Assembly: GCF_964199755.1 (NCBI RefSeq)
Contig: NC_133906.1
Span: forward strand, 744,001 to 808,000
Reading direction: 5' to 3'
Length of the DNA stretch: 64,000 nt
DNA from: Larus michahellis
Taxonomy: Eukaryota > Chordata > Aves > Charadriiformes > Laridae
Position 1 is the first letter of the stretch; every line of letters starts with the position of its first letter. A program made the position numbers and the translations under genes. Under the pieces are notes generated by a model that was not told where the DNA came from, did not search any database, and was given only the letters and a program-made list of their open reading frames with translations. Shown one piece after another: positions 27,170 to 40,300 of this stretch.

Positions 27170-27189
27170 GAGCTGCAGCTCGCGAGCTG
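27170..27189. promoter_or_regulatory. Overlapping palindromes with CAGCTG E-boxes
   Basis: GAGCTGCAGCTC (27170-27181) and CAGCTCGCGAGCTG (27176-27189) are overlapping perfect palindromes, followed by a CAGCTG E-box within CAGCAGCTGTC (27191-27201). They lie about 1 kb upstream of the PURA start in GC-rich DNA. A role as a basic helix-loop-helix or CGCG-factor site is inference. Confidence 0.35.
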
Positions 27190-30100
27190 TCAGCAGCTGT
27201 CGGTCAGCTTGCAGAACTGCCCCGCGCGCCCGGGACGCACGGCGCTACGTGGACGCGACGTTTGAGTTTCACCCCGCCCCGACGCGAGACCTCTCCCTGT
27301 GGGTCCCCGGCGTGGGAACTGCCGGGCCGGCATCGCTGCACTGCACCCCTGTGGCAGGCTGAGGGCTGATGCTCTGGCACTCCCTCTCTCTTGGTTCGCT
27401 CTTTTTATCCTGAAGACAAATGACTTTAAACGATTTTAACCGAGGCCTAACGATGACGCCTCTTGCTAACGCCGGCAGGTATCCTTGTGGAGTCTAAGCC
27501 ACTGCTTTATCGATGCGGGAGAGATGGGAAATGTATAACTGCTGAGGAGATGCCTTTGGAGAAAGCCCGGCACCCAGGAAGCGCGTGGCCGGTCTGTCTC
27601 TGACCACGGTGGGGTGAGAATTGCTGGTGGTGATGGTGCTGATCAAGTGCAGCCAGCAGCAGAGGTTATTCTTCCTCCCCAGCGCGGGCCAGCATTATCG
27701 CTTTCAGAGCGGATGCACTCCAGGTGGATATTGGTGGTCCTGGGGACAGACCCGCTGATGTTTCTCCTTTGGTGGGATGGTGCTGGTGGGACCCTGCTTG
27801 CTCAGCCTCTCTCTGTGTTGCTAGTCACAGTGACTACCCAATACTCTGTGTTTGAGTCTGAATGTGGCTTGAATATGGGCATTTGCTTATTTAAGCAAAC
27901 AGAAAAAAGCAAAAAATGCACTTTTTTCTTCCCAATAGGTAATCTTTTTCAATAGAAGCTCTACCATAGCAGCCCCTCCCGGCTGGCTAGCCACAGGGAC
28001 CTGCATGGGTCTGCCCAGTGCTAAAACAAGACAACGTGGCCAAGGCAAGCCTGGGATGACTGCTTGAACAGAGCAAGGTGCAAAACAGGGTGGACAAAAG
28101 CAATGGACGGATGCAGGAGACAAGGGAATCTCTTCATACCTCATCCAGGTACTGATGGCCAAAGACTCCTGGGTCCCACGCTGCCCTCCCTTTGGGTGTA
28201 GCCCTGTCAATATGTCCCATATGTTTGTCAGGCTTCGTGTTGGCTGCTTCTGTGGGTTCTGCTGAAACCTGTCTCAGACCCCTTTGCTCTGAAAATCAGA
28301 AATCTTTCCATCCCCAGCCCGAACGTACCAAGGGCTTCTTCACAGCTCCACAGCCTGGAGCTTTTGTAAGGTTTTCTCATGTTTTCTTCCCTTCCATGTG
28401 TCTCTCAGTAGCAATTACATCCCCCTCAGCCCCTCTTCTAGTAGTCTAAATAAGACCAAGTGTTGGTAGTTTTCTCTCATAGGATAAACTCTTTCTTTGA
28501 CCATTGTAGTTGTCTTTATTGCACCAGTTTCGGTTCCTCTGAAAGACAGGGGAGAAGGTTTTCAGAGGCATGGCTGGGATTTCAGGCTTAAGATCAATGG
28601 GGCTTTTGTTTCGAAATCCAATTCGGAGGGCCTTTAAGAACATATCTGATCATTACAGCGAGCATCATGAAGTTTGGAGCCCAAGCCTGTTATTCAGCTG
28701 CAAAACAGCAACTCTGCTGACTCCAAGAACTTGTGTGAACATTTATAATCGCAGGAGGGAATCTAAGAGCCATTCAAACAACAGATAAGATTCATAACAA
28801 AAGTGGCTGAGATGCAATTGTTATTGTGCAAGTCGGAGAAAAGGCTGTCACACATGGAGGATGTTGCCAAGAAAGATGCATTCGAGTCGCTGAGCCATTC
28901 TTCTCCCATCCGCCGGCCGAATTGTCCCGCGGTCTTCCTGGATCTATTCAGGCTTAGCTGGGCGATCCACTGGGTCAGATGGTGACCGAGTGAAGACTTG
29001 CCGTTGGACGCAGCTTTTGCCAGGACGTGCAAGATCTTTGCCTTGGTCCAGTCCTTGTTCAGCCCTCCCACCATGGAAAAGGAAGTGTGTTCTGGTTCAG
29101 AGTATTTCCTGAGCCGTGGCGGGACTTCGAGCAATAAAGCGATCGCAGCAAAGTTGCCATCCCCCGTCTCTTGGAGCCAGGGCCATTAGGAGGTAGTTGC
29201 AGCCGCGTGGGATGTCTGAAGTTGTGCAAAGGCTTAGACCAGCCCCCGGACCGGAGCATGGAACAGGATGGTGAAAGCTTCCGTTGCTTTCCATCTGGGT
29301 CTTGTTCGGAGCGTGCCTTTGGAGAGAGGAGCCCAGCATGGCTTGTGCACTGTCTGCGAGGCGCTGGTTGCCCCGTGAACAAGCCCCATCGTGTGCAGTG
29401 AACAAGGAACTAGCACACCACATATGTAAGTCATTTGTGAAGACGGCAAAGATGAACCGTGCATACAATAGAGTTGCTATTAGGTCTGTCGATCCTAATT
29501 AAAAAAATACTTCTCAATGAAAATTATTTATAAAAAGAAATCACAGTGACCCTAAATCAAATTATTTGTGAATGGTTTTTAGTCTCCCAGATCGGTTAAA
29601 ACTCCTGTGTTAGTCACTGGACGTCATCCAAACTACATGCTGAATGAACAACATGTCTGCCAAATTTAGGTTTTTTTCACCCTTGCCCAGTTTGGCACAG
29701 GGCAGTTAAAGTCATTTTTCTAAATATCTTTCAGAACATCAAGCAACTGTAAAATAACAATGGGAAAGCTTGGCCACAGTTAACTACAGCCCTCCAGTTG
29801 TAACCGCTTCTCTCAAAGAAAGTCACTTGGGTTCCTTTGATGATCTGTTTTGGGTGAGCCCCGAGGCAGGGTTTCCCCGGTGGGGGTACTGGGGGGGTCA
29901 CTCTGCCTGTGATGCCACCCCACCAGGGAACCCGGCTTCCAGGTGTTCAGGAATGGGGCGCAGCTGGATCCACGCCATCCATGGGCACAGGGTTTGTGTC
30001 CTCCTGACCACCTGCTAGAGACTGACCTTCCAGGGACATACCAGCCATTCCGTCTCCACAACTGCAGTTCCCAGGGTGAGCTGTAAAGACTCCTCTTCTG

Positions 30101-33093
30101 CTGACTCTTCAAAAAAAAAAAAAAAAAAAAGTGGAAAAAAAGGGAATTGGTGATTGCACAATAGCAGAACGAGTTCTTGCTTCTCCTGTCTGCAAAGATA
30201 AAGTGCTAATTCTTCTAAGCACCACGTGAAGTCCCATCCAAGTGAATTAAGTTTGGGATTGTTTTCACGATGGCTTGTTCCAATTATGCAGCGTGCTTTC
30301 TCTTCTCCCTTGACTGGCCTGCAAGTCTTCTGGCTACCCTTTTCTCAGCCAGTTGGCTTCCCCCTCATCGGTTCTTTCTTTTTCTGACCATGGAGGACTC
30401 TGGCGTGTTGTCACCTGCAGAGAGGTCTTTGCCACTTCTTGGTTCCCAATGAAATTAGAGGGAAGAACGGTTCTTCAGCTCCCCACGTAATCCAGTAAGT
30501 GCTGGCTGCTGTTCTGTTGAAAACCAGCAACAAATGGCCACCAAATTCTACTCTTGCTTGTTTTCAGTGACTACGATTTATAAAACCAGGGCTCTCCGCT
30601 CCTTGCCTCCTCAGGAGGAGTAAGGATTAAAGCATTCTATCAAGTACAGAAGTTAGCAAAGGTTATGCAGCCCCTATATGTGACTGTGCCCTGGTCCAAC
30701 ACCAGCAGACCTGTCTCCAGGTGGACCAGGGCTATGTTCACCCCGCTTTACGACAGCCCGCCTCCTGGTATCCAGCTCGCTTGTTTGCCTCTGATGGAAG
30801 CAGCATGATGCCTGGCTGGACTTTCTGCTTCCCTTCCCTCCTCCCGTGCCCGCAGTGTTGGCTGGGAAGGTGCTCTGTCCCCAGGGGTGTCCAGGAGGAT
30901 TGGCACGGCTGGCTCGGTGGGAGAGCTGGCTCTAGTGCACCAACTGCCTTGTCATTTGATTAGGGTGAGGGCGCTCCTGTGTTTTTTGCTGTACAATTCC
31001 TGTTCTCATACTGCCTTGCTGGTGTCTCCAGAGCTGTGGCCAACTGCCCCGGATGGTCCTGGGGTGCTGTTCCTACAGCCGTGACTCCAGGTCCTTGACT
31101 TGCACATCTGTGCAACAAGGCAACTGACAGCCTGTCTGGTATTTCTCTTCTTTCCTGGCTTGTGGACATGCTGGGGTTCGTGGGCCGTAAATCCGTCCCC
31201 TCAAGGCACGTTTTTGGAAAGCGTGCTTTAGAAAGCACTGACAGGCATGGTCTGCAGCACTTCTGGGTTTCCCAGCCCTGCCTGATAGAGATGCACCCTG
31301 CTCCTGTGCCAGAATACCTGATTTAAATTTACAGCCTCCAAAAGCTGCTGGATCACATCAGGTGGGGTCACGAAGGTGTTCAAGAGCAATCCAGCCATTG
31401 TGGCTTCTCACAAAATAACAGGGTGGGAGAAGGCAGTGCTCTCCTCACCGTGTGAAGAGGAGCCTTTGCTCTAGAGACCTCCAGGTACGAGTGTGCCAGT
31501 TATGAGTCCAGACAAACCACTGTGCCTCCTCCAGGCTGGGGGGGCTTTCTGGCCTTTCGTAACATCTGTTTTTTGAGGTTAAGACTCCCACCCCTCCTCG
31601 ATGCACCTTCCTGCAGGCTGGTGGTTCTTTTCCACTACTTTAAACCCCCTTTCCTTAACAAGCACGTGAGGATGTCGGCAATTCCCAAATCATGGACTAG
31701 ATCTTTTACAATCCTTTGAAATGTCCTTGGTGTGTTTATGGGTCCAAACAGCCTTCTGCAGCGTTCAGATGACCTGTGGAGAGCTATGCGAACCCATTGT
31801 CTCAACCATGGTTTCTCGCCACTTTGATCTTTGGATGGAACCCAGATTCCAGCCCAAAGCTACTGATGTTTTGGTTTTTTTTTTTCTCCAGTTTTTCTGT
31901 CTGCGGTGTTGTCTCGGTGGGAGCGTGGGGCATTAACTTGACACGTGTGTGGAGGAAGTTTCCTGTGGCCAGTCCATGTCCCCGAGTCCTTGCTCTGCTA
32001 CTTGCCCAGGGCAGCTAGTGATGCCAAGGTGACACATTCTGTTTTGTGAACCTGGCTTGCAGTTGAGTTTGTCTTTCAGCCTCCTGCCTGTGCAAGGGGA
32101 ATTTGAGAGGTGGCTGCCCTGTGGAGACCTCTCCGTGGCTGGACCATGGTCTGGTGCTGGTTAAAGCACTTCTTCAGGCTCTTTATGGCTGAGCCTCTTT
32201 GATGCCTTGAGATAACTGGCGCTGGAGGACTGATGCAGTTCTGCCATAGCTCCTGGTCAGAGCTGCCATGGTTCATCACGGCCGGGGAGGTGTGAGGAAG
32301 GCACCTTTGTGCCCCATGGCTTACTGCGGCCAAGCTCCCTGTGGGGCTACTTTATCCACCAGGAACATTGAAGTACAGTCAGATTTGTCCTCTTGGCCCT
32401 CTGTGGCTCCCTGATGCATGCTCCAGGCACCATCACTGCAGTGATTTTGTGGTTTCCTTGCTAGCACTTCCCAGACCTACCACCTTGTCCTGAGCAGTGG
32501 GATGTTTCCAGTTCAGGAGTCAGTCTTCCTCATGAAGCTGGGGGTCTCCACACACTGCTTCCCATCGCCCTGCCGAGAAAGTGCCTCTCCCAGCTCCTAC
32601 TGGGCATGGTTCCAATGTGATGCCACACTCAAGCTGGTAGAGAAGTGGAGCTTAGAGCTCTTGGGGGTCCAAAGCTGACGCAGGGCTGCCTCCCCGCTTC
32701 CATCCCTCCTCACTTTTCAAAGGCACGCTCACGCAGCAAATGCAGAAGCAAGCTGTCAATACAGACCATCATCTGGGGCCTCAGTGTTGGTGGCATTGCC
32801 CAGATCATGCAGCTAGAGACACACCTTCTCAGCAGCCTATTTATCCCTCATCCAATGTCTGTCTTCTCAAAGTGCCAGCCAAAATACTCCCTTAGGGCAA
32901 CAGGGGTGTGTTGAGGTGGGCCAGTCTGCCCTGTCTGCCCTGACCTCCTCAAGCCCCTTTGTGCACCCAGCCTGGTTCACAGGGAGCGAGGTCGCTCGAG
33001 GAGCTGGGGCGAAGGGGGACTGGTGGAGTTGTCTTAACCGACTACTTCCATCTTGAGCAAATAAACCACAAACATTTACGAGGATGAGAAAGA

Positions 33094-33148
33094 AGATTTA
33101 GAACAAACTGCGGTTTTGACGTGAGATTTAGAACAAATCACAGTTTTG
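33094..33148 (+). repeat. Short tandem duplication, 25-bp unit
   Basis: AGATTTAGAACAAA plus an imperfect tail ending GTTTTG occurs at 33094-33118 and again at 33124-33148, with about four mismatches. The origin is not recognised. Confidence 0.7.
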
Positions 33149-33639
33149 CAGTTGTCAAGAAAAGGATGCTTTGACTTTTTCTTTTTTTTTTTTTTCCCCC
33201 AAAAGGGAAGTTCTTCTCCTGAAGAAGTGATGTTTCACAACTGTAGAGGAGCACTGGGGTCTACAGCGTGACGAGCCTCCCTGCAGAGGCCATGCAAAGG
33301 ATGCTGTGAGACAGGACACCAGCCCCAAAGGCTTTCCTTTAGAATTCTGATTTTTAATGCATCTTTTACTTTCTGTAGTAGCTAGTGGCTTTGGTATATT
33401 CACCAGGCTTTCAGAATACACACTCTGGTGTCAAACTCAGGCCTCAGAAATGGATCCCTTTCCTTCTGCCATATCCAGAAGCTCTTTGGCGAGCTTCAGA
33501 GGCTTTGGTTCCTCCCATGCAAGCACCGGCAGGCATCTGAAGCATCAGATGAGCCTGGAGATTTTGTGGTGTGCTCAGTTGGGAGCTGTTATGATGCTGA
33601 GTTGGGACCCCAATTCTTTGTGCCAGAGAATGTAGAGGG

Positions 33640-33722
33640 AGGAGTTCCCCATTACCTTGGAGGTTGGAACAAGATCATCTTTATGGTCCCTTCCAACCCA
33701 AACCATTCTATGATTCTATGAT
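33640..33722 (+). mobile_element. CR1 LINE fragment, 3' end
   Basis: The terminal CR1 block is in sense orientation: GGTTGGAACAAGATCATCTT, then GGTCCCTTCCAACCCAAACC and ATTCTATGATTCTATGAT. Only the terminal part is clear. The left boundary is approximate because older CR1 sequence may extend left. Confidence 0.92.
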
Positions 33723-34347
33723 ATCATAGTTTTGGGGATGCAGGGTGGGACAGTGCATGAAACAAGAGACAACACACCACAAGGTCTTAAAGGCCTCCCT
33801 GCCCTCAAAAAAAAAATAAATGCCAGGAAGCATCAGCATAACCCCATAGCGCGTGCTTTCAGCCAGATACCATGGATCAGCTAAGTGGGACTAAAAACAA
33901 TTAATGCCTCATGGAGAGGATGAAATCGTTGCTTAGCGTAAAATATGTGGATTGTCAGGATGTGTTGACACGGCAGCAAATGCCTGGATCTTGAGATAGG
34001 ATGCTACCCCGACTGTCCCCACTCTGAGGGGAAGCGGTGAGTCCTCAGCTCTCAGGTGGGCGGACTGCTGCCAATGTGGCGTGGCGCTGATCCCCAGCCT
34101 CTGTCGGGTTATGTTTGCGTGGCTCTGAAAGGCAGATTCCTCCAGTACTCACGCAACAAAGAGCAAAGTCTAATTGTGCAGATCAACTCATACGGAAGGG
34201 ACAACTGCTTAGATTTGCTGCTGGATTGCGAATAACGGACGCTGTTGAGTTTCAGTGTCCCTGTGGCGGACCCTCTTGCTGCATAGCGATAACTGTCTCC
34301 CGCGCCCTGCGCCCACCTAGTGATGATACTGACTGGTTTTGAATCCT
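33723..34347. other. Spacer between two CR1 copies, no gene recognised
   Basis: No domain or RNA gene is recognised. The part from about 34020 to 34330 has a composition unlike the adjacent CR1s and could be an unclassified repeat, but I have no positive identification. Confidence 0.35.
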
Positions 34348-34820
34348 CCAGCTCTGGAGTCCTCGGCACAAGAAGGACAGGGACCTGGAAGATGATCCGA
34401 GGGCTGGAGCCCCTCTGCTGTGAGGACAGGCTGAGAGAGCTGGGGGGGTTCAGCCTGGAGGAGAGAAGGCTCCAGGGAGACCTTCGAGCCCCTTCCAGTA
34501 CCTGAAGGGGGCCTACAGGAAGGATGTGGAGGGACTCTTCATCAGGGAGTGTAATGATAGGACACGGGATAATGGCCTCAAACTGGAAGAGGGGAGATTT
34601 ATATTGGATATCAGGAAGAAATTCTTTGCTGTGAGGGTGGTGAGGCACTGGAACAGGTTGCCCAGGGAAGCTGTCAATGCCCCATCCCTGGAGGTGTTCA
34701 AGGCCAGGTTGGACGGCTTGGAGCGACCTGGGCTGGTGGGAGGTGTCCCTGCCCAGGGCAGGGGAGTTGGAACGAGATGATCTTTAAGGTCCCTTCCAAC
34801 TGGAACCATTCTGTGATTCT
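34348..34820 (+). mobile_element. CR1 LINE, 3' part of ORF2 and 3' UTR
   Basis: The copy shows CR1 landmarks in order: CAGCTCTGGAGTCCTC, GAGGACAGGCTGAGAGAGCT, GGTTCAGCCTGGAGGAGAGA, GGAAGAAATTCTTTGCTGTG, GAACAGGTTGCCCAGGGAAG, and the end GGTCCCTTCCAACTGGAACC with ATTCTGTGATTCTG. It is 5'-truncated and has a small internal deletion after the first block. Confidence 0.95.
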
Positions 34821-37154
34821 GAGACCCTCAAGAGGATGTGGACATCTGGGCACCCTGCAGCCCCCTGGGCTGACCATAGATTCAAGCAGGGCACCCGCTG
34901 CTCCAACTGGTGCTAGTGGAGTTTGTGCTGATGCTGTTTGGCAGTCACCGGGAGAAGAATTTGTTTGGTGCCAACACTTGGTTGACTGTAAACAAGCCTA
35001 TTTACGCAGACGCCCCTCTGCCTGGCAGGCGGCTTGGAGAATGTGGGAGCTTTGGTCCAGAAGAATTTATAGCTTGTAACGTCTAAACTACTCGTTATGC
35101 AATCACCTACATGAGACCAACAAAGGCATCTCATTATCGGCTGTTCACAGCAACTGGCCATGGTGGCAAAGTTTGGAGGGCAGGAAGAGATGGTCCCTAA
35201 GTATGATTTGATGGAGTGAGGGATAGCAGGATGAGAGTTTGAAGCCATCCTTCAGGTATGGCAACACTGGCCTGTTGCTTAGTCCTTCAGTGGCCCAGCC
35301 AGGTGGCCTGCCCTACACCTGGGTGGTGGCATCCACCAGACCCTGGTCTCTCTTTGTCAGGGGGATAAAGCTATTCTTTGAACCATGGTCCGGTGTCTTC
35401 CCTGAGCAGAATCCACAGCTGTCCTTCAAGGAGAAGGAAGACCTGAAGCGTGCATTGGCTGTGCTGATAGATGGAAGTGTGGGCCAGCTCTGCAGTCCTC
35501 CTGCAAGAGATGAGAGGGGCCGCCACCACTGATGGCAGGTAGATGTGATACCACCCCTTTAAAGGTCCATTGGTTTCTGGACGCGGAGGAAGAGGAAAGC
35601 CAACTTGGCTCCTCACTTGAAGTTTCACCAAGAAGAAAAGGGTCTGTGACAAAGAGGTTGTCTAAGGGCAGCAGAGTCACTTGTCATTCACAAGGTGATG
35701 GGCTTGATACCTACCAGCCCGGAGGTGACGAAGAGGCCCAGCTCATGACTGCAGAAGTCCCGTGTGCCCGACATAGGTGCCGTGACAGGGAAGAATCAGA
35801 CCCTAGGTGGAGAGAAGTCCTCCGTAACTCATCTGCAAGTGACTTCCCATGGGCAGCTTTAAGAAGTGTTGTATTGTAGCAGGGAAATGTTTTAAAGCGT
35901 CTCATTTTATTTATTAATTATTTAACATTTGCCTTCATCTCTTTCAGAGATGGCCCTGGGAGCTGGTGGGATTCCCTCCTGTCCAGCTGAGACCGTGGCT
36001 AGGGCATGGCATAGCTGGAGACTAACAGCTCGAGGATCGTGTCCCATGACTTGTCTCAGTGTGGGATTTTGCTGAAGGGGTGTTTAATTTTAAAACCCCT
36101 CGGGACGTAAGCCAGACCTTCACTGTGCAGGCAACATCTCTTTACTTTTCCCTGCAAGATGCCCTGGGAAAATCTCTATAAAGGTGCTGGGTCTCCTGAT
36201 ACTCTGGTTTCCTACAGTGCAAAAGAGGCTGCAGGGTCCAGTCTGGCGTGGTGTCAGCAAGGAAATAGCTTCACTTTTGTGAGGCAATTCCTTGGACGGG
36301 GATGGAGCAAGAGGTGGCATTTTCTGGGATGAGTCTTGGTGTAAGAGAAAGGGACATTTTTGTGCCCCAGCCCTTGAGGGGTGATGGCAGTTGTTTGCCC
36401 TGGCAGCTTCCCCAGCACCTTGGGTGTGTTTGGATCAGACGTGGGCTCCAAGGATGTCTGCTGGTTGTATGCTTTTAGATCAACAAGTCCCAGCTGGGGC
36501 TGTGCAACCCCTGCAGTGGATGCGACAAGAACAGTTGACTCAATGAGGCCAGGAGGAGGAGGAAACCACAGCAAATCCATGGCTCCCCCAAATCCTGCTG
36601 CTGGGGAGAGCGGGAATCACCTTGGAGCCAATGAGAAAGTCCTTATTCTCCCTCTCCAGGGACCATTATGGTGGTTTCAACTTCTCACAGTGTGTCTAGG
36701 TAGAGGGGCTGGTTTGTTTTTATGGTTTGCTGCTGAGGATATTGCTTATGGGAATGTTTTGGGAACTCATTAAAAAGAGAATTACAGACCAGCCCTGGCA
36801 TGATCAAGGTAAAGTGGTGGGTAAGTGTGCGGGAAATGGGAACATCCTCTCAATAATTATATTCAATTATTCAATATATTCAACATGTTTTACAGCCAGT
36901 CTGCAAACATCGTGTGATACAGGTGGGAAGACGCGGTGCTCTGATCCCGCAAGGTTTGGCTGCAGCAGGTAGGAGACTGCGGTGTGTGGGAGCACCTGGT
37001 TTGTGTCAGAGAGGAAAAGGGTTTACCAAACAAGAGTGTTTGCAAACTGGCTTCGCCAGGGAGTTGTGGGATAGTGTGCAACCAGCACAGCAGCTACAGC
37101 CCTTCTACCGAAACCAGTGCTGGGGGCTGGGAGGGGAAGGGGCTCCAGCACGTG
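34821..37154. other. Spacer, no gene recognised
   Basis: Several open frames of about 85-130 codons overlap on both strands, none with a recognisable domain, methionine-plus-Kozak context or splice support. I see no RNA gene. Confidence 0.4.
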
Positions 37155-37340
37155 CGAGGGCACTGGAACAGGCTGCCCAGGGAAGCTGTCAATGCCCCAT
37201 CCCTGGAGGTGTTCAAGGCCAGGTCGGATGGGGCTTGGAGCAACCTGGGCTGGTGGGAGGTGTCCCTGCCCAGGGCAGGGGGTTGGAACGAGATGGTCTT
37301 TAAGGTCCTTTCCAACCCAAACCATTCTGTGATTCTGTGA
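37155..37340 (+). mobile_element. CR1 LINE fragment, 3' end
   Basis: It starts at GAGGGCACTGGAACAGGCTG and runs through GGGAAGCTGTCAATGCCCCA and GGTTGGAACGAGATGGTCTT to ATTCTGTGATTCTGTGA. It is the same subfamily as the copy at 34348-34820, more strongly 5'-truncated. Confidence 0.95.
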
Positions 37341-40300
37341 GGGAGATGTCCTGCACAAGGGGGGAGGTGAGGTGGGAGAGAGTGTTATTTCTGCATCTCA
37401 ATGAGAAAGGCCCGACAACAAATGGCTTAATAAAATACCTGCTTTAATAAGATAGAATGATAAAAATAGGCTATATAATAGATTGAAAGACCAAATAGCT
37501 TGAGGTCTCCAGTAGCTTGAGGGACCTGCAGGAGCCCTGCTCTGGAGGGGCTCTGGGAGCCTCAGGTCCTCGCTGCTTCCCCGCATGGAGAAGTCATGAC
37601 TTCCACAAGGGGAACAGGCAGGGGTTGAGAGCTGCGTGTTGTGTCACAGGCAGCCAGCGTCTCCCCCCGGGTTAGGGGCTGAGACACGGCCTTGCCGGAC
37701 TGGTTAGAGCTCCTATATCCCAGAGTCCTAGAAGTGGTAGTGGGATGTGAGCCCTGGGATGTTCCTGGCCAGTGCCTGCTTGCACCACGACTGTCACCAG
37801 CACTAGGTCAGGATGACCACTGCCTCGTTGGGCTTAGCCTCATTAACCCCCAATGATGGAGGACCCCAGCCCCCCATGCTGTGCTCTCTCCTAGGTATAC
37901 ACCACCCCCTGGGAAAGAAAAATCATCTGGATGATCTAAGCATCCCGAACTGCACTGTAGGGCCATTGCCCCTGTGACATGCCCTACCAAGGAGAGTTTG
38001 GCTCTGTTGCCGGTGTACTTGCCCTCCAGGTAGTTTTTGGCCACCGTTAATTCAGCCCTTAGCCTCCTCTCGGCCAGACTAAATGAGACCACCTCCCTTC
38101 ACCCGTCCTGTGCCTGTATCCCTGACCCAACGAGCATGTGTTATCCCCTGGGCCAGGTGAGCGAGGGTGATGTCTGTACCCCGTCACTCCTGTAGCGAGC
38201 AGAGACTCCCACTGAAGTGTCTATCTTGGCAGAGCTGGCCTGGCAGCCTTCACAAACGATGAATTTTGGATGAGGAAATACAAATTGTCCCTGACTTTGC
38301 AGGGTTAATCTCCGTGCAGATGCGGGTGGTGCTGCTGCCTGTGTCCTCGGCTGCAGCCGGGAAGTGCACAGCAAAGGGCTGAGGAGGGAGCTACAGACCA
38401 GGAAAGACGCGTGGCCATCGCTCCACTGGTACGTTGGGGAAAGTCAGGAAGTGCCTGTGGAGGGAGGATCCGGCGCGCACACGGTCGTGCCCATGGATGG
38501 CACAAACGAGATGCAGCAGATGAGCTGCCTTGCTCTATTTGTAACCTCCCGCTGCTGTTGAACAGACTTTGCAGGGAGGAGAGGGAGCTGAAAACGGAGC
38601 TGAAAATCAAAACTTGAGGCTCAGATGCTTGGAGGGGCTTAGGAGCCCGATTCAACCCATGACTCCCCAGGGAAGCAGGAGCTCACGCGCCACCTGGGCC
38701 CTGCGTTTTGCTTTCAAGCTCAGCCTAGAGCAAGAATTCCACGCTGCACCTTGGAGCAAAAATCATTTGCATTAACTCATTGAGAAAAGTAGATACAAGG
38801 ACACAATTAAACTGCAAAGTACAGGATTACAGCGTGATGTGAAGCAAGGAAAGAAAGAGGGAGGAGACAGAAAGAAGGAGAGAAGCAACTTGGTCTTTAT
38901 TTTTTAATTTGCATCCCTTTAACTGGCTGAAGGAGTGCTGGGTGAGGCCGGTGGCAGTGTCATGGTGTGCCCCCATGGGTAGGATCCATCACAGCAGGGA
39001 GGTCGCATTCGGGACCTTTCTACCTAAAAGCCTGATGCCCTCAGTGGTGTCAGGTGGTTCCAGCCTGCTCCCCGCCCACCACCACCACCCCCCCCCCCCC
39101 CAGCAGGTGCAGGACAATGCGCTGGTGTGCAGGAAACCACCAAAACCTGTCTTGCAGGGAGGGAGCTAACAGAGGGGCTGACCAACAACGCATAGGGCCG
39201 GGAGAGTGTCTAAGGACCTGTCTGCACCCGGGGAGGTGGGATCACTTATACTCATCCCTGGGCACGGGTAAAAACGCCAGGGTGATGCGTAGTGAAAAAG
39301 CAGAGGCAGCAGATGACTAAGGCAGGGCAGAAGTGCGTGCAGCAGCTGTCTGGGGACAGAGCCTCCATCCCCACACCTATCTCCTCGACATTGCATCAAC
39401 CAAACTGCACGCCGGGCTGCGAGAGCAGAGCATGGAGCAGGGGCAGCCCTCCTCCTGCAACGGCTCTGCTGCTCCCTGCCCAGGCGGCGGCTGGGGTCCT
39501 GCCCTGGGCATCCACTTTGGGGGGTGTAGGGTCTTCCTGGGAAAGTACGTTGCTGATGGAGAGTCACGAGGGCAACACCCAGGTCCCGTCTCCAGGTTTT
39601 CCTGCCCCTTACATGCAGCAGCCTGTGCGCAGCCCACCCCTCTGCTGATCCCAGCGCTCCCTGCAAAGGGCGAGACGGCAAGGTGAGGGACGAGGCCCCA
39701 GCACCCCTTTGGTCCTCCTGGCTTCCTGCCAAACCTGCTAATTAAACAGCCAGCTTCATCAGCCGATTTTTCTGACGTGGAAACTTTTCCATAAGGAACT
39801 GGTCCCAAAGCTGGCAGCTCATTTCACATTTATTTTAAATCTAAGCTTTATATCGTGTAATTTCCTCCAGGGCTTGATTATCTTCTCAGTCAAAGCACTG
39901 TTGTTCCGGTTTGTGAGACCTATATTTAATCTCGCTGTAAGGTCTCTGCACCTCTCAGTACGAGGCTGAGATGCCGCCACCTCGGCTCCTGGGCTCTCCT
40001 ATTTCTTTGAAGCCATTAAACAAGTTACCACTTCTGTAATATCGAGGGGGTTCTGCAGCCACGGGCTGCCTGCAAGCATTAACTTGTTACTGCAGAAATG
40101 GTCTCCTGAATCGCAGAAGTCATTTTGGGAAGGTCTCTTGTCTAAACGGTAGCAGACAATATTTAAACAGGGAATCAAGGGCAAAGCTAGACAAGGAGCC
40201 TTGTCTGTCTCTATCACTGTGTTGCACCTCAAGTGTTCCTTCTCTGTGTTTCCTGCACACGTACGAGGGTATATACCCACTCAGCATATTTTTACATCAA

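Noticed and set aside
34020-34330. Possible LTR fragment beside a CR1 copy
   Set aside because: I could not identify terminal repeats, a target-site duplication or a primer-binding site, so there is no basis for a call.
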